Origin: Mariniblastus sp964414815
Lineage (GTDB): Bacteria > Planctomycetota > Planctomycetia > Pirellulales > Pirellulaceae
DNA: 64,000 nucleotides
Assembly: GCA_964414815.1 (NCBI GenBank)
Contig: CAYPXY010000008.1
Location: 1 to 64,000, forward strand
Direction: 5' to 3'
Shown here: positions 43,060-51,989 of the stretch, piece after piece
Position numbering within the stretch: the first letter of the stretch is position 1
Layout of the letters: the number at the start of each line of letters is the position of its first letter
Notes under the pieces: model-generated
Database searches by the model: none
Told to the model about the DNA's origin: nothing
The model's input: the letters and a program-made list of their open reading frames with translations, nothing else
Position numbers and translations under genes: made by a program

Positions 43060-43875
43060 TTACCCGCCGACAAACTTTGACAGCGTGTCGGCCCATTTCG
43101 ATTTTTTGGTCTCAGAAATCGAAAATCGGTAGCCGTCTTCTTTTTTGGAAAATTGCTGGTTGATTTTCCCGGTCAGTTTGAGTTCGTATTCGGACATGTT
43201 TTGAGTGATTCGTCGTTGCGTTTCCTTGCCAAGCTGCTGAGCGATTTCGCCGCCGACCTTGCCGATGCGGTCGATGCGGAATTGGTCCACCGTGATGACC
43301 GACCTGGCCACTTTGGGTTTCAAGACGATGTCTGGCGGGAACTGGAACGGTGTGACTTCAATTTCAAGCTCCATATTGATTTGGATTTGAACGACCGCAT
43401 GACCTTCGACCGATAGGCTGTAGAGCTTCACTCCTTTTTTCCATTCCACCTGTTGCCCTTCGAAATCGATATGGGCATCGGCATGAATTTCGAATCCAAT
43501 TTTATGGTCGCTCAGTTCTCGCTGGTTTCGGATTTTGATATGAAATTCCTGCTCAGGATTTCGCAGCGACAATGCATATCGTTGCCACGTGCCATGATTG
43601 ACTGTTTTTCTCTTGCGACGAGTTTCCAGTCGTCCGTCATCAAGTTCGAATCGGATGCCGTTCCAGCGTTCTGCTTGACTGCCCCATTTCTTGGTGTCTT
43701 CGTAACGGGCAGGAATCTCGGCCAGTGCCAGTCGAGTCAGCAGTTGATCGATGGTGTCATTGGGCGGTGTGTCCTGCGGTGAAGCGGGAAGCTGGGCGGC
43801 AGAAGCATTCGGGACGAACGTAAAGACGAAAAGGACCGACAGGACGAAAGGGACGAATGGGTTGATGGATCTCAT
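43060..43875 (-). CDS. Secreted protein of unknown function
   Basis: A 271-residue protein with a signal peptide (INPFVPFVLSVLFVFTFVPNASA, cut near ASA). The mature part has a beta-rich core (EFHIKIRNQRELSDHKIGFEIHADAHIDFEGQQVEWKKGVKLYSLSVEGHAVVQIQINMELEIEVTPFQFP), a pattern that suggests a lipid- or surface-binding beta sandwich, then a helical region with RITQNMSEYELKLTGKINQQFSKKEDG. I do not recognise the family; similar secreted proteins occur across planctomycetes. It stands alone upstream of the glgA region and is transcribed away from it. Confidence 0.75.
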   Translation of the reverse strand: MRSINPFVPFVLSVLFVFTFVPNASAAQLPASPQDTPPNDTIDQLLTRLALAEIPARYEDTKKWGSQAERWNGIRFELDDGRLETRRKRKTVNHGTWQRYALSLRNPEQEFHIKIRNQRELSDHKIGFEIHADAHIDFEGQQVEWKKGVKLYSLSVEGHAVVQIQINMELEIEVTPFQFPPDIVLKPKVARSVITVDQFRIDRIGKVGGEIAQQLGKETQRRITQNMSEYELKLTGKINQQFSKKEDGYRFSISETKKSKWADTLSKFVGG

Positions 43876-43945
43876 GGTGTGTTACGCGGTCGCTTTCTGA
43901 TTTTCGCAGATTCTGTTGTTCCGATCTGTTTAATTGTGTCATGCC

Positions 43946-44011
43946 AATCCTAACCCGAAGCGTCAGCGAGGGACGGTGCCCAATCCCTTGCTTACGCTGC
44001 GGGTTGGGATT
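43946..44011. repeat. Diverged hairpin of the AACCCGAAGCGTAAGCGAGG family
   Basis: Arms around 43946-43973 and 43984-44011 form an imperfect stem; the left arm contains AACCCGAAGCGTCAGCGAGG. The perfect copy is at 25677-25742. It lies in the 375-base divergent gap between the secreted-protein gene and glgA. Confidence 0.8.
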
Positions 44012-44024
44012 CTATTCACTCCCC

Positions 44025-44138
44025 GGATCAACCTGTAAGGTTATATCGATTTTGACGATTTTTTGGATTTGAAGGATACTGGGAACTAAACTGTGAGAAC
44101 ATTCCGCTTGTTTCGTCGCTAGCGGTTCAGGTTGATCC
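44025..44138. other. 11-bp inverted repeat in the glgA upstream region
   Basis: GGATCAACCTG (44025-44035) and CAGGTTGATCC (44128-44138) are exact reverse complements 92 bases apart. They could be two binding half-sites bringing about a loop, or the base of a long leader structure. No known RNA motif was recognised inside. Confidence 0.4.
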
Positions 44139-44143
44139 GCTTA

Positions 44144-44167
44144 CCGGCCGCGAAACGGGCGGTTTTT
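44144..44167 (+). terminator. Terminator-like hairpin in the glgA leader
   Basis: CCGGCCG-CGAAA-CGGGCGG with one central mismatch is followed by TTTTT, 84 bases before the glgA ATG. Placed directly after the inverted repeat at 44025-44138 and on the glgA strand, it could act as an attenuator. Confidence 0.45.
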
Positions 44168-44250
44168 CCGAAAGTCGGATCGCCTGTAACGCTAGATCGT
44201 TCCATAATAGATCGTCAGAATCTCCAAATCACCGATGAATTTAAAGATCG

Positions 44251-45771
44251 ATGCACATTATTCTAGCCAGTAGTGAAGTCTTCCCATTTGCAAAAACCGG
44301 CGGCTTGGCCGACGTTTGCGGTGCGTTACCCGCCGAGATCGAACGTCTGGGCCACAAAGTCTCCGTGTTCATGCCCGCCTATCGCTCCATCTACCAGCAT
44401 CTGGAGAATCCGACGGCCAGCGACGTTCATTACACGGTTCAGCTCGGCCAGAAAGTCGTCGAAGGCGGCTTGATCGAATCGAAAATTCCGGGCACCAATG
44501 TCGATGTATACTTTGTCAATCAACCGGATTACTTTCATCGGCATGGGCTTTACGGCGAAAACGGTGCGGACTATGAAGACAACTGCGAGCGGTTTACTTT
44601 CTTTTGCCGGGCGGTGCTGGAGTCGATCCGTCTGCTCGATCTCAAACCCGATCTGATTCACTGCAACGATTGGCAAACCGGGTTGATCCCGGCCATCCTC
44701 GAATGTGAGTTGCGAGATCATCCCGAATTCGAGTCGATCGCCAGTCTGTTCACGATTCACAACATTGCTTATCAAGGAAATTTCTGGCACTGGGATATGT
44801 TGCTGACGGGACTCGACTGGAAGCACTTCAGCTGGAAGGAGATGGAGCACTACGGCCGCTTGAACCTGCTCAAGACCGGCCTCGTTTTTGCCGACGCCAT
44901 TACGACGGTCAGTCCGACTTATGCACACGAGATTCAAACTCCGGAGCAAGGCTGTGGGTTGGATGGAACGCTGCGACATCGTTCGACTCGGTTGATGGGT
45001 ATTCTTAACGGAATCGATGCCCGCGAATGGAATCCGGCATCCGATAGCCACTTACCTTACAACTACACCGGACCGACAAGTCCGGATGGGCTGATCGGTG
45101 AACAAACGCTCAAGGCAAAGCAAGCCTGCAAGCTGGAGTTACAGAACACCTTGCGACTGACTCCCAATCCGGAGATTCCCCTGATCGGCATCGTTGGCCG
45201 GTTGGCTTCGCAGAAGGGATGGAGCCTGATCTTGCCGGTCATGCGAAAGTGGCTTGAGAAGCACGACGTACAATGGGCCGTTCTGGGCACCGGCGATCGC
45301 GATGTCGAAAATGTACTGAACGCTTTGCACCGACAGTTTCCTCATCGACTGGCGTACCATTCAGGTTTTTCAGACGAGCTGGCTCATCGAATCGAAGCCG
45401 GTGCGGATATGTTTTTGATGCCCAGCCAATATGAGCCCTGTGGCTTGAACCAGATGTACAGCATGGCCTACGGCACAATTCCCATTGTTCGCCACACCGG
45501 CGGACTGGCGGATACAGTGGTCAACGCCACCCTCGATACCGTTCGCGACCGATCCGCCACGGGATTCTCCTTCATCGATTATTCGCCCAGCGCGCTCGAG
45601 GGGGCGCTGTACAAGGCGGTCGGCACGTACCTTGACGATCGCTCAACGTGGATTCAGTTGATGTCAACGGGCATGTCCCACGACTGGTCGTGGTCCTCGA
45701 GCGCCGCAAAGTATATTGAAGTTTACGCCCGAACCATCGAATTGGCTCGCGCCGGTTTGGTTGGTTTCTAG
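44251..45771 (+). CDS. glgA: Glycogen synthase (ADP-glucose type, GT5)
   Basis: GlgA adds glucose from ADP-glucose to the ends of alpha-1,4-glucan. The nucleotide-sugar site KTGGLADVCGALP lies at the start (HIILASSEVFPFAKTGG), LIHCNDWQTGLIP and FTIHNIAYQGNF follow, and the C-terminal Rossmann domain has GIVGRLASQKGWSLIL and MPSQYEPCGLNQMYSMAYGTIPIVRHTGGLADTV. At 506 residues it is full length. The GalT-like and GH57 genes follow on the same strand, which points to a storage-glucan gene group. The region upstream carries a terminator-like hairpin. Confidence 0.97.
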   Translation: MHIILASSEVFPFAKTGGLADVCGALPAEIERLGHKVSVFMPAYRSIYQHLENPTASDVHYTVQLGQKVVEGGLIESKIPGTNVDVYFVNQPDYFHRHGLYGENGADYEDNCERFTFFCRAVLESIRLLDLKPDLIHCNDWQTGLIPAILECELRDHPEFESIASLFTIHNIAYQGNFWHWDMLLTGLDWKHFSWKEMEHYGRLNLLKTGLVFADAITTVSPTYAHEIQTPEQGCGLDGTLRHRSTRLMGILNGIDAREWNPASDSHLPYNYTGPTSPDGLIGEQTLKAKQACKLELQNTLRLTPNPEIPLIGIVGRLASQKGWSLILPVMRKWLEKHDVQWAVLGTGDRDVENVLNALHRQFPHRLAYHSGFSDELAHRIEAGADMFLMPSQYEPCGLNQMYSMAYGTIPIVRHTGGLADTVVNATLDTVRDRSATGFSFIDYSPSALEGALYKAVGTYLDDRSTWIQLMSTGMSHDWSWSSSAAKYIEVYARTIELARAGLVGF

Positions 45772-45788
45772 GAAAATCAAAAACCGAT

Positions 45789-45867
45789 TTCTGACCTCCG
45801 ACTTCCGACGTCCGGCCTCTGACCTCTGACTTCTGACCTCTGACTTCTGACTTCTGACTTCTGACCC
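45789..45867 (+). repeat. Heptamer tandem array directly before galT
   Basis: About eleven units of CTTCTGA, CTCTGAC and close variants (CTCCGAC, CTTCCGA) run up to CCC before the galT ATG. Units at the 3' end are the most uniform. The orientation relative to the gene is the same as for nadA. Confidence 0.9.
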
Positions 45868-46899
45868 ATGTCCGACATCCGATTTGATCCTGTAACCAAC
45901 CTTTGGGTGGTGATTGCCAGAAACCGGCATGAGCGACCGATCGAGTTTGTGCCGAGCGAATCGCGGCAGCAACAACTGCTTTGTCCGTTCTGTATCGGGA
46001 ACGAAGAAGAGACTCCCCCGGCCCGGGCGAGCTATCGACCCGATGGAACGTCGTTTTCAGAAAACCAGGACAGTACCCCTTGGGCTGTCCGCGTCGTTCC
46101 GAACAAGTACCCGATGTATCCGACGGGGGGTAAAGCGGAGGAACGAAAGCGTGGCAGCAAAAACACGTCTGTCAGTAAATCGATCTTCCCCTACCAATCT
46201 GCAGAAAGTTTTGGTGAACAGGAGGTCATCATCTGCTCGCCGAGGCATGTCGATTCACTGAGTGAACTTAACGATGAGGAATTGCTGACCACGTTTGCGG
46301 CGTTTCAGGATCGGATTCAATGGATGGCGGGCCATGATGCGATTCGTCATGCGATGTTGTTTCTCAACTGCCGGTCAACGGCGGGAGCATCGCTGAGCCA
46401 TCTTCACGCCCAGTTGATCGGTTCTCCCATTGTCAGCGATGAACTGGGTGATCGAGCCCATCGAAATGAGCAACATCATCGCGAACATGGCAAAGCGCTC
46501 ATCGAATCGTGTGCGATTTGGGAATTGGAACAGCGGTCCCGCATCATTTACCAATCAGAAAATTTCTGTGTTTTCTGTCCTTATGCAAGCCGTTTTCCAT
46601 TTCAGGTATGGCTGGTGCCCAAGCACTCAATCCGCAGTTTTGTTGACTGCCCTGTGGAAATGCGAAATGAGCTTGCGAGAAGTTGTCGCTGGCTGATTTC
46701 AGCGCTGGAGACGATTGTGGACCAGCCTGGCTACAATCTTCTGTTGCATCAAGCCCCCTTTGCCATGTCGCAGACCGATCACTGGTATTTTGAGATCATA
46801 CCGCGGCTGACACGAACCGCCGGCTATGAATGGGGCACCAATATCTGGGTCAATCCAGTCTCTCCGGAAACGGCCGCGAAGCGACTGAGGATGAAATAG
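45868..46899 (+). CDS. galT: GalT-like hexose-1-phosphate nucleotidylyltransferase
   Basis: A member of the HIT superfamily that swaps a nucleotide between a nucleotide-sugar and a hexose 1-phosphate. Zinc-site Cys39 and Cys42 lie in LLCPFC; the active-site motif is SHLHAQLIG (His178, His180) rather than the HPHPQ of classical GalT, and the C-terminal half keeps HWYFEIIPRL. The family includes UDP-galactose transferases and ADP-glucose phosphorylases. Its place between glgA and a GH57 enzyme makes ADP-glucose a reasonable substrate. No galK or galE is in the window. Its start codon directly follows a heptamer array. Confidence 0.85.
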   Translation: MSDIRFDPVTNLWVVIARNRHERPIEFVPSESRQQQLLCPFCIGNEEETPPARASYRPDGTSFSENQDSTPWAVRVVPNKYPMYPTGGKAEERKRGSKNTSVSKSIFPYQSAESFGEQEVIICSPRHVDSLSELNDEELLTTFAAFQDRIQWMAGHDAIRHAMLFLNCRSTAGASLSHLHAQLIGSPIVSDELGDRAHRNEQHHREHGKALIESCAIWELEQRSRIIYQSENFCVFCPYASRFPFQVWLVPKHSIRSFVDCPVEMRNELARSCRWLISALETIVDQPGYNLLLHQAPFAMSQTDHWYFEIIPRLTRTAGYEWGTNIWVNPVSPETAAKRLRMK

Positions 46900-47088
46900 T
46901 TTTTAACGGTTCTGCCGTTCGCACCGCCTTCATTTCATCTTCCGATCAAATCTTTTGGTCAGCTTCTTCATTTCGATCTATCCGCCACACACAAAATCGT
47001 TAAAACTGTGTGTTCCGGGATAACGTCACAATCGAAACAATCCACTGCTTGCCGTACAAAGCGTTGCGGCAGTTCGAAAATCTAAAAT

Positions 47089-49266
47089 ATGAATCAGCCG
47101 AAAATCCATCTGTGCCTTGTTTTGCACAACCATCAACCGGTCGGGAACTTTGACAACGTATTCGAAGCCGCTTATCAGGACAGCTATCTGCCGTTCCTTG
47201 ATTTGTTCGAGACGTTCCCCAGTTTGAACATCTCGCTTCACACCAGCGGCCCGTTGATGGTTTGGCTCAAGGAAAAACATCCCGACTATCTCAGCCGATT
47301 ATCGCAATTGGTGGATGAAGGTCGAATCGAGATCATCGGCGGTGCGTTTTACGAGCCGATCCTGACGATGATTCCGCCCCGCGATCGCGTCGGTCAAATT
47401 CGCCGGTTCTCGAACTGGTTGAATGAGCTGGTCACGTCGGAAATCAACGGGATGTGGATGCCGGAGCGGGTCTGGGAATCGCAGCTGGTCAGTTCAATGG
47501 CGGATGCCGGGATTCAATACACTGTTCTGGATGATTTTCATTTCCGCCGAGCCGGTTTGAGCGATGATCAGTTAACCGGTTACTATGTGCTTGAGGACGA
47601 GGGCCGAATCGTTCGTGTTTTCCCGGGCAGCGAAAAACTGCGTTATTTGATTCCGTTTGCCGATCCAGAGGAAACCGTTCGATATTGCCGAGAGTTAGCG
47701 GAGCGTGTGCCGGGCAGCGTGGTTGTGTTTGGTGATGACGGGGAAAAATTTGGAACGTGGCCCGATACCAAAAAACACGTCTATGAAGATGGTTGGTTGC
47801 GACGATTTTTTCAGGCGTTGACTGAGAATAGTGACTGGCTCTTGACGAGCACCTTGAAACAGGCCGTCCACTCGACGCCACCACGTGGAAAAATTTATTT
47901 GCCCGATGCAAGCTATCGCGAGATGACCGAATGGGCCCTGCCCGTAGATCGTCAACGTGAATACGATCATCTGGTTCACGAACTGCAGCACGACGCGCGA
48001 TGGCCGACGGTCAAGCAGTATTTCTCCGGCGGATTCTGGCGGAACTTCAAAGTTAAATACCCTGAAACGAACACGATGTACGCCCGGATGATGTATGTCA
48101 GCCGGTTGCTGCAGGAAGCTCAGCAACAGGGACTGAGCCAACATGTGCTCGATGCGGCCGAAGACCATCTCTTCCAAGGTCAGTGCAATTGCCCATACTG
48201 GCACGGTGCGTTCGGGGGCATTTATCTGCCGCACTTGCGAAACGCAATCTACAAACATTTGCTGGACGCGGAGACAATTCTGGAAAAGGCAATGCGCGAC
48301 GAGCCGACATGGGTCGAAGCGACGGACGACGATTATAATTTCGATGATCGGCAGGAAGTTCGGCTGGCGAATGACAAGCTGGTTGCCTGGATTACCGGCC
48401 CGGGTGGCGGGCAGATTTATGAACTGGACATTCGAGAAATCGGTCACAACCTCAACGCCACGATTCAGCGCCGTAGTGAGCTGTATCATGACAAAGTTCA
48501 GCAAGGCGAACCGCAGACCGGCGACGGCGCAGCAAGCATTCATGATCGGGTGGTGTTCAAGCAGCCCGATCTCGATCAGCGGCTGTTCTACGACCTGCGG
48601 CTTCGCAATAGTTTGATCGATCATTTCCGCGACGAATCGATTGACGCTCAGATGATTCAGGAAGGACGAGCCGAAGAACGGGGCGATTTTGCGGACGGGC
48701 CCTATAAAACGAGCGTACGTCGCAGTGCGGGTCGCATTCAGGTGATGATGGAGCGTGTCGGCAACGCGTCGGGAGTTCCGTTAAAGATCACCAAAGGATT
48801 GACGCTCAACGCGGGAAGCGACACATTGGAGATCGCGTACATGATTGAGAACTTGCCACCGGATCGGCAATTCTACTTCGGAGTCGAGTTCAATTTTTCC
48901 GGCCTGCCCGACTTTCAGCAGGATCGATTTTTCAGTGATGGCGACGGAAATCAGCTGGGTGAGTTTCAAACGCTTCTGAATCTGGAAGCATCGCGCCAAT
49001 TGCGGTTGACCGATGGCTGGCTGGGGCTGGACGTAGAGTTGTCGCTCGACGACGCAGCCAACATACATGCCTACCCGGTTCAAACCGTCTCGCAATCCGA
49101 AGGCGGGTTCGAGTTAGTCCATCAATCGGTGGCCGTCGAGCCGCACTGGATCGTACAAGGCGACGACCACGGCCGCTGGTCAACCACGTTCCAACTCAGT
49201 TTGCGAACAAACAGCAGTCAGCAGAACCAGACCCAAACGGTCGATGGCTTGATTGCGTCAAGCTAA
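47089..49266 (+). CDS. GH57 alpha-amylase / 4-alpha-glucanotransferase
   Basis: A 725-residue enzyme acting on alpha-1,4-glucans. The GH57 start LVLHNHQPVGNFDNVFEAAY, the nucleophile glutamate in GAFYEPILTMIPPRDR and the acid-base aspartate in VVFGDDGEKFGTWPDT are all present, as in the Thermococcus litoralis glucanotransferase. The central helical domain (KVKYPETNTMYARMMYVSRLLQEA...HGAFGGIYLPHLRNAIYKHLL) and the C-terminal beta domain (DUF1925/DUF1926 type) complete it. There is no signal peptide, so it works in the cytoplasm, probably on glycogen made by the GlgA encoded nearby. Confidence 0.93.
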   Translation: MNQPKIHLCLVLHNHQPVGNFDNVFEAAYQDSYLPFLDLFETFPSLNISLHTSGPLMVWLKEKHPDYLSRLSQLVDEGRIEIIGGAFYEPILTMIPPRDRVGQIRRFSNWLNELVTSEINGMWMPERVWESQLVSSMADAGIQYTVLDDFHFRRAGLSDDQLTGYYVLEDEGRIVRVFPGSEKLRYLIPFADPEETVRYCRELAERVPGSVVVFGDDGEKFGTWPDTKKHVYEDGWLRRFFQALTENSDWLLTSTLKQAVHSTPPRGKIYLPDASYREMTEWALPVDRQREYDHLVHELQHDARWPTVKQYFSGGFWRNFKVKYPETNTMYARMMYVSRLLQEAQQQGLSQHVLDAAEDHLFQGQCNCPYWHGAFGGIYLPHLRNAIYKHLLDAETILEKAMRDEPTWVEATDDDYNFDDRQEVRLANDKLVAWITGPGGGQIYELDIREIGHNLNATIQRRSELYHDKVQQGEPQTGDGAASIHDRVVFKQPDLDQRLFYDLRLRNSLIDHFRDESIDAQMIQEGRAEERGDFADGPYKTSVRRSAGRIQVMMERVGNASGVPLKITKGLTLNAGSDTLEIAYMIENLPPDRQFYFGVEFNFSGLPDFQQDRFFSDGDGNQLGEFQTLLNLEASRQLRLTDGWLGLDVELSLDDAANIHAYPVQTVSQSEGGFELVHQSVAVEPHWIVQGDDHGRWSTTFQLSLRTNSSQQNQTQTVDGLIASS

Positions 49267-49312
49267 TGTGGGCTAATGTAGGCTAATGTAGGCGAGTCTC
49301 TCCGAGACTCGC
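49263..49312. repeat. Decamer repeat and core hairpin after the GH57 gene
   Basis: Three units of GGCTAATGTA-like sequence (49263-49290) lead into GCGAGTCTC-TCC-GAGACTCGC (49292-49312), the perfect stem that forms the core of the MITE-like family. It starts at the GH57 stop codon and lies at the convergent junction with the nucleotidyltransferase gene, where it could stop transcription. Confidence 0.8.
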
Positions 49313-49349
49313 AACTCGGTGGTTAAAAAGGAACTTAATAGATCGGGAA

Positions 49350-49922
49350 TTAGCCTTCAGATCGAGCGCTTCGCACGAGTTCCTTGAACGTCTTGCGCAA
49401 GGATTTGTGCAAGTATCGAGCGAATGAGTTGTCAAGATTGCGAACGACAATCAATTCGACGACGTCTGCAAAATCCTTGTGAGTGCGCCGTATACTGCCA
49501 GTCCCACATGCGATTTTCATTTCAATCAAACGCGACAGCTTTATGACCGAAAGTCCTTCGCGCACCTCGACGTTCAATTCACCCATGGGTTCGGGAATGG
49601 TCACCTCCGAACCTTTACCCGCAGCAGAACCGGCGATCAGGAATTGTACTGCAATCCCACTTGGGCTGCGAAACTCCTTTTCCAATTCGTCCCATTCGTA
49701 GCCGGCGGCAAGCAGCAATTCCTTGATTTGGGCAGAATCTTGCGCATGGATGATCATGTCGAGGTCGGTTGTGTTTCGCTGGTATCCGTGCAGACAGACT
49801 GCTACTCCTCCACAAATCGAATGGGAGATTTGGGCCTGCTGGAGCAATTCGTGGCATCGAACCGCGATCTCCCATAGAGATTCGTTTCCAAGCATTGCAT
49901 ATACTCTTTGTGTTGCAACCAT
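49350..49922 (-). CDS. Nucleotidyltransferase-fold protein (AbiEii/MNT-like)
   Basis: The motif ICGGVAVCLHGYQRNTTDLDMII is the GG...D-x-D core of small nucleotidyltransferases of the type used by MNT and AbiEii proteins. About 190 residues, helical at the end. The start at 49922 (MVATQRVYAMLGNES) is chosen over 49958 because the upstream residues look unconserved; MLGNESLW is another option. Such proteins act as toxins, antitoxins or modifiers of RNA or proteins, but no partner (HEPN or AbiEi) is adjacent. Function is open. Confidence 0.75.
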   Translation of the reverse strand: MVATQRVYAMLGNESLWEIAVRCHELLQQAQISHSICGGVAVCLHGYQRNTTDLDMIIHAQDSAQIKELLLAAGYEWDELEKEFRSPSGIAVQFLIAGSAAGKGSEVTIPEPMGELNVEVREGLSVIKLSRLIEMKIACGTGSIRRTHKDFADVVELIVVRNLDNSFARYLHKSLRKTFKELVRSARSEG

Positions 49923-50102
49923 AATACGAGTGGGTCTTTTGCTTAGATTATAGGTCAAATTGCATATGTGAAGTAGTGCATTTCAATATTCGAAAATGGC
50001 GAGCAAGGTTGGTTCGGAGATGATACATTGGCGTCATCGTGATGCCATTGAATGAAACGATCACCGACCTGACATGCATACGAATTTACCGCAGGAACAT
50101 CC

Positions 50103-50834
50103 ATGAAAACCAGCAAAGAATTCAGGGAAGCTCGGCGTGAGCTTCGGCGTTTGGCAGATCCACAGACCGCCGAGTTTCTTCAAAGGTTCTTCAAGACCGG
50201 GCCGGGAGAGTATGGAGAAGGCGATCGTTTTCTGGGCATACGGGTTCCGCAATTGCGGGGGCTGATGAGATCGTGCAAGATGCTGCCGGTTGAAAGTGTG
50301 ATCGAGTTTCTGCACTCGCCCTGGCATGAAGAACGTCTCTTCGCACTTCTTGTTTTTGTGGAGCAGTTTCGGCGTGGGAGCGAGTCCAAGCGAGAGATAA
50401 TCCACAACCTGTATCTGAACAACACCGACTATGTCAACAACTGGGATCTCGTCGATACCTCGGCGGAGTATCTTGTGGGTGGATATCTCGATCCTGGTAA
50501 ATTTGCAGTTTTGGAAAAGATGGCCGGTTCAGAATCAGTCTGGGAGCGGAGGATCGCCATCATGTCGACGTTTCATTGGGTCAGACAGGATATCTTCAAG
50601 CCGACGCTCCGAATTGCGACCTTGCTTCTGTACGATTCTCACGACCTGATTCACAAGGCAACGGGATGGATGCTGCGCGAAATTGGAAAGCGGGATCAAT
50701 CGCAGGAAGAAGCATTTCTACTAAAACACTATCAGAAAATGCCACGAACGATGCTCCGGTATGCCATTGAGAGATTTCAGGAATCTCGTCGTCAAGCGTA
50801 CCTGAAAGGCGAGGTCCAAACTCAACGTGACTGA
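50103..50834 (+). CDS. DNA alkylation repair protein (AlkD-like HEAT repeats)
   Basis: AlkD-type glycosylases remove bulky alkylated bases without base flipping, using a right-handed HEAT-like superhelix. Recognisable parts are FLGIRVPQLRGLMRSC, WHEERLFALLVFVEQF, the family block NNTDYVNNWDLVDTSAEYLVGGYL with the catalytic-type aspartate, and the C-terminal DLIHKATGWMLREIGKRD and MPRTMLRYAIERF. The 243 residues equal the usual length. It is followed 97 bases later by the exporter operon on the same strand, though a link is unlikely. Confidence 0.92.
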   Translation: MKTSKEFREARRELRRLADPQTAEFLQRFFKTGPGEYGEGDRFLGIRVPQLRGLMRSCKMLPVESVIEFLHSPWHEERLFALLVFVEQFRRGSESKREIIHNLYLNNTDYVNNWDLVDTSAEYLVGGYLDPGKFAVLEKMAGSESVWERRIAIMSTFHWVRQDIFKPTLRIATLLLYDSHDLIHKATGWMLREIGKRDQSQEEAFLLKHYQKMPRTMLRYAIERFQESRRQAYLKGEVQTQRD

Positions 50835-50930
50835 CACCGGACAAATCGACACGAACATTGACAAATCGGCAGCCAGAACCCAAGATTAAACGCGCCTACC
50901 TTAACCATGAGCCAGAGGAAAAAATAGACA

Positions 50931-51989
50931 ATGACCATGAAGTGGATATCCGCAGGACTTGTCGGATTGTGTCTGATACTTTATTTCGTCTGGAACTCAA
51001 TATCGCACTCTGCATTGCCATCCGGAATCGCGGCGAGTAATGGACGGATTGAAGCGGTCGAAATTGATATTGCCTCAAAAACGCCCGGGCGGCTGGCGGA
51101 AGTGCTGGTGAACGAAGGCGATTTCGTGGAGGCAGGACAGACGCTGGCGATCATGGACACCCATGTCCTGCAGGCGCAGATTCGAGAGGCGGAAGCCGAT
51201 CTCCGTCGCGCCCAAACCCTGATTGAAAGTGCCCGCAGCAATGTCGCCCAACGGGAAAGTTTGAAATCGGCCGCAGACGCAGTGGTAGCGCAACGCCAAG
51301 CGGAGAAGGATTTGGCAGAGAAACGACTGGTCCGCGCGGAAGGGTTGCTGGCCAGCAAAGCCGTCTCGGCGGAAGAGGTTGATACCCAGCGGGCCGCAAT
51401 GGCCGGTGCCAACGCGAGCGTCAGCCGCGCGGAAGCCGATGTGGCGGCTGCAATGGCTGCGATTGCCGCCACCCAGTCCGAAGTCATTGCGGCGGAAGCG
51501 GCGGTGGTGGCGGTTCAGGCAAAAATTGAACGTCTCAAAGTCGACCTCGATGATTGCACCCTGAAATCACCACGCGAGGGACGGGTTCAGTATCGGGTTG
51601 CCCAGCCAGGTGAAGTACTCAACGCCGGAGGTCGTGTGTTGAATCTGGTGGACGTGGGAGATGTTTCGATGACGTTCTTTCTCCCGACGTCAGAAGCCGG
51701 AAGGGTGAACATTGGAGCGGACGTGCATCTCGTTCTCGACGCGGCGCCGCAATATGTGATACCCGCAAAAGTCACGTTCGTCGCGGATGTGGCTCAGTTT
51801 ACTCCCAAAACGGTGGAAACGACCGAAGAACGCGAGAAACTGATGTTTCGTATTAAGGCGAGAATCTCTCCCGAGCTGCTCCAGAAGCACATCCGCAGTG
51901 TGAAAACCGGCTTGCCGGGAATGGCCTATGTTCGGCTGGACGAACAACAGGATTGGCCGGAGTTTCTTCAGATCAAACTACCTCAATGA
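50931..51989 (+). CDS. HlyD family secretion adaptor (YhiI/YbhG type)
   Basis: A periplasmic adaptor with one N-terminal membrane helix (AGLVGLCLILYFVW), the lipoyl half DIASKTPGRLAEVLVNEGDFVEAGQTLAIMD, a long alpha-hairpin of Ala/Glu heptads (REAEADLRRAQTLIESARSNVAQ to EAAVVAVQAKIERLKVDLDD) and the returning lipoyl half CTLKSPREGRVQYRVAQPGEVLNAGGRVL. Its TGA overlaps the ATG of the double-ABC gene by four bases, so the three exporter genes are translated as a unit, as in the E. coli yhiI-rbbA-yhhJ operon. Confidence 0.92.
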   Translation: MTMKWISAGLVGLCLILYFVWNSISHSALPSGIAASNGRIEAVEIDIASKTPGRLAEVLVNEGDFVEAGQTLAIMDTHVLQAQIREAEADLRRAQTLIESARSNVAQRESLKSAADAVVAQRQAEKDLAEKRLVRAEGLLASKAVSAEEVDTQRAAMAGANASVSRAEADVAAAMAAIAATQSEVIAAEAAVVAVQAKIERLKVDLDDCTLKSPREGRVQYRVAQPGEVLNAGGRVLNLVDVGDVSMTFFLPTSEAGRVNIGADVHLVLDAAPQYVIPAKVTFVADVAQFTPKTVETTEEREKLMFRIKARISPELLQKHIRSVKTGLPGMAYVRLDEQQDWPEFLQIKLPQ

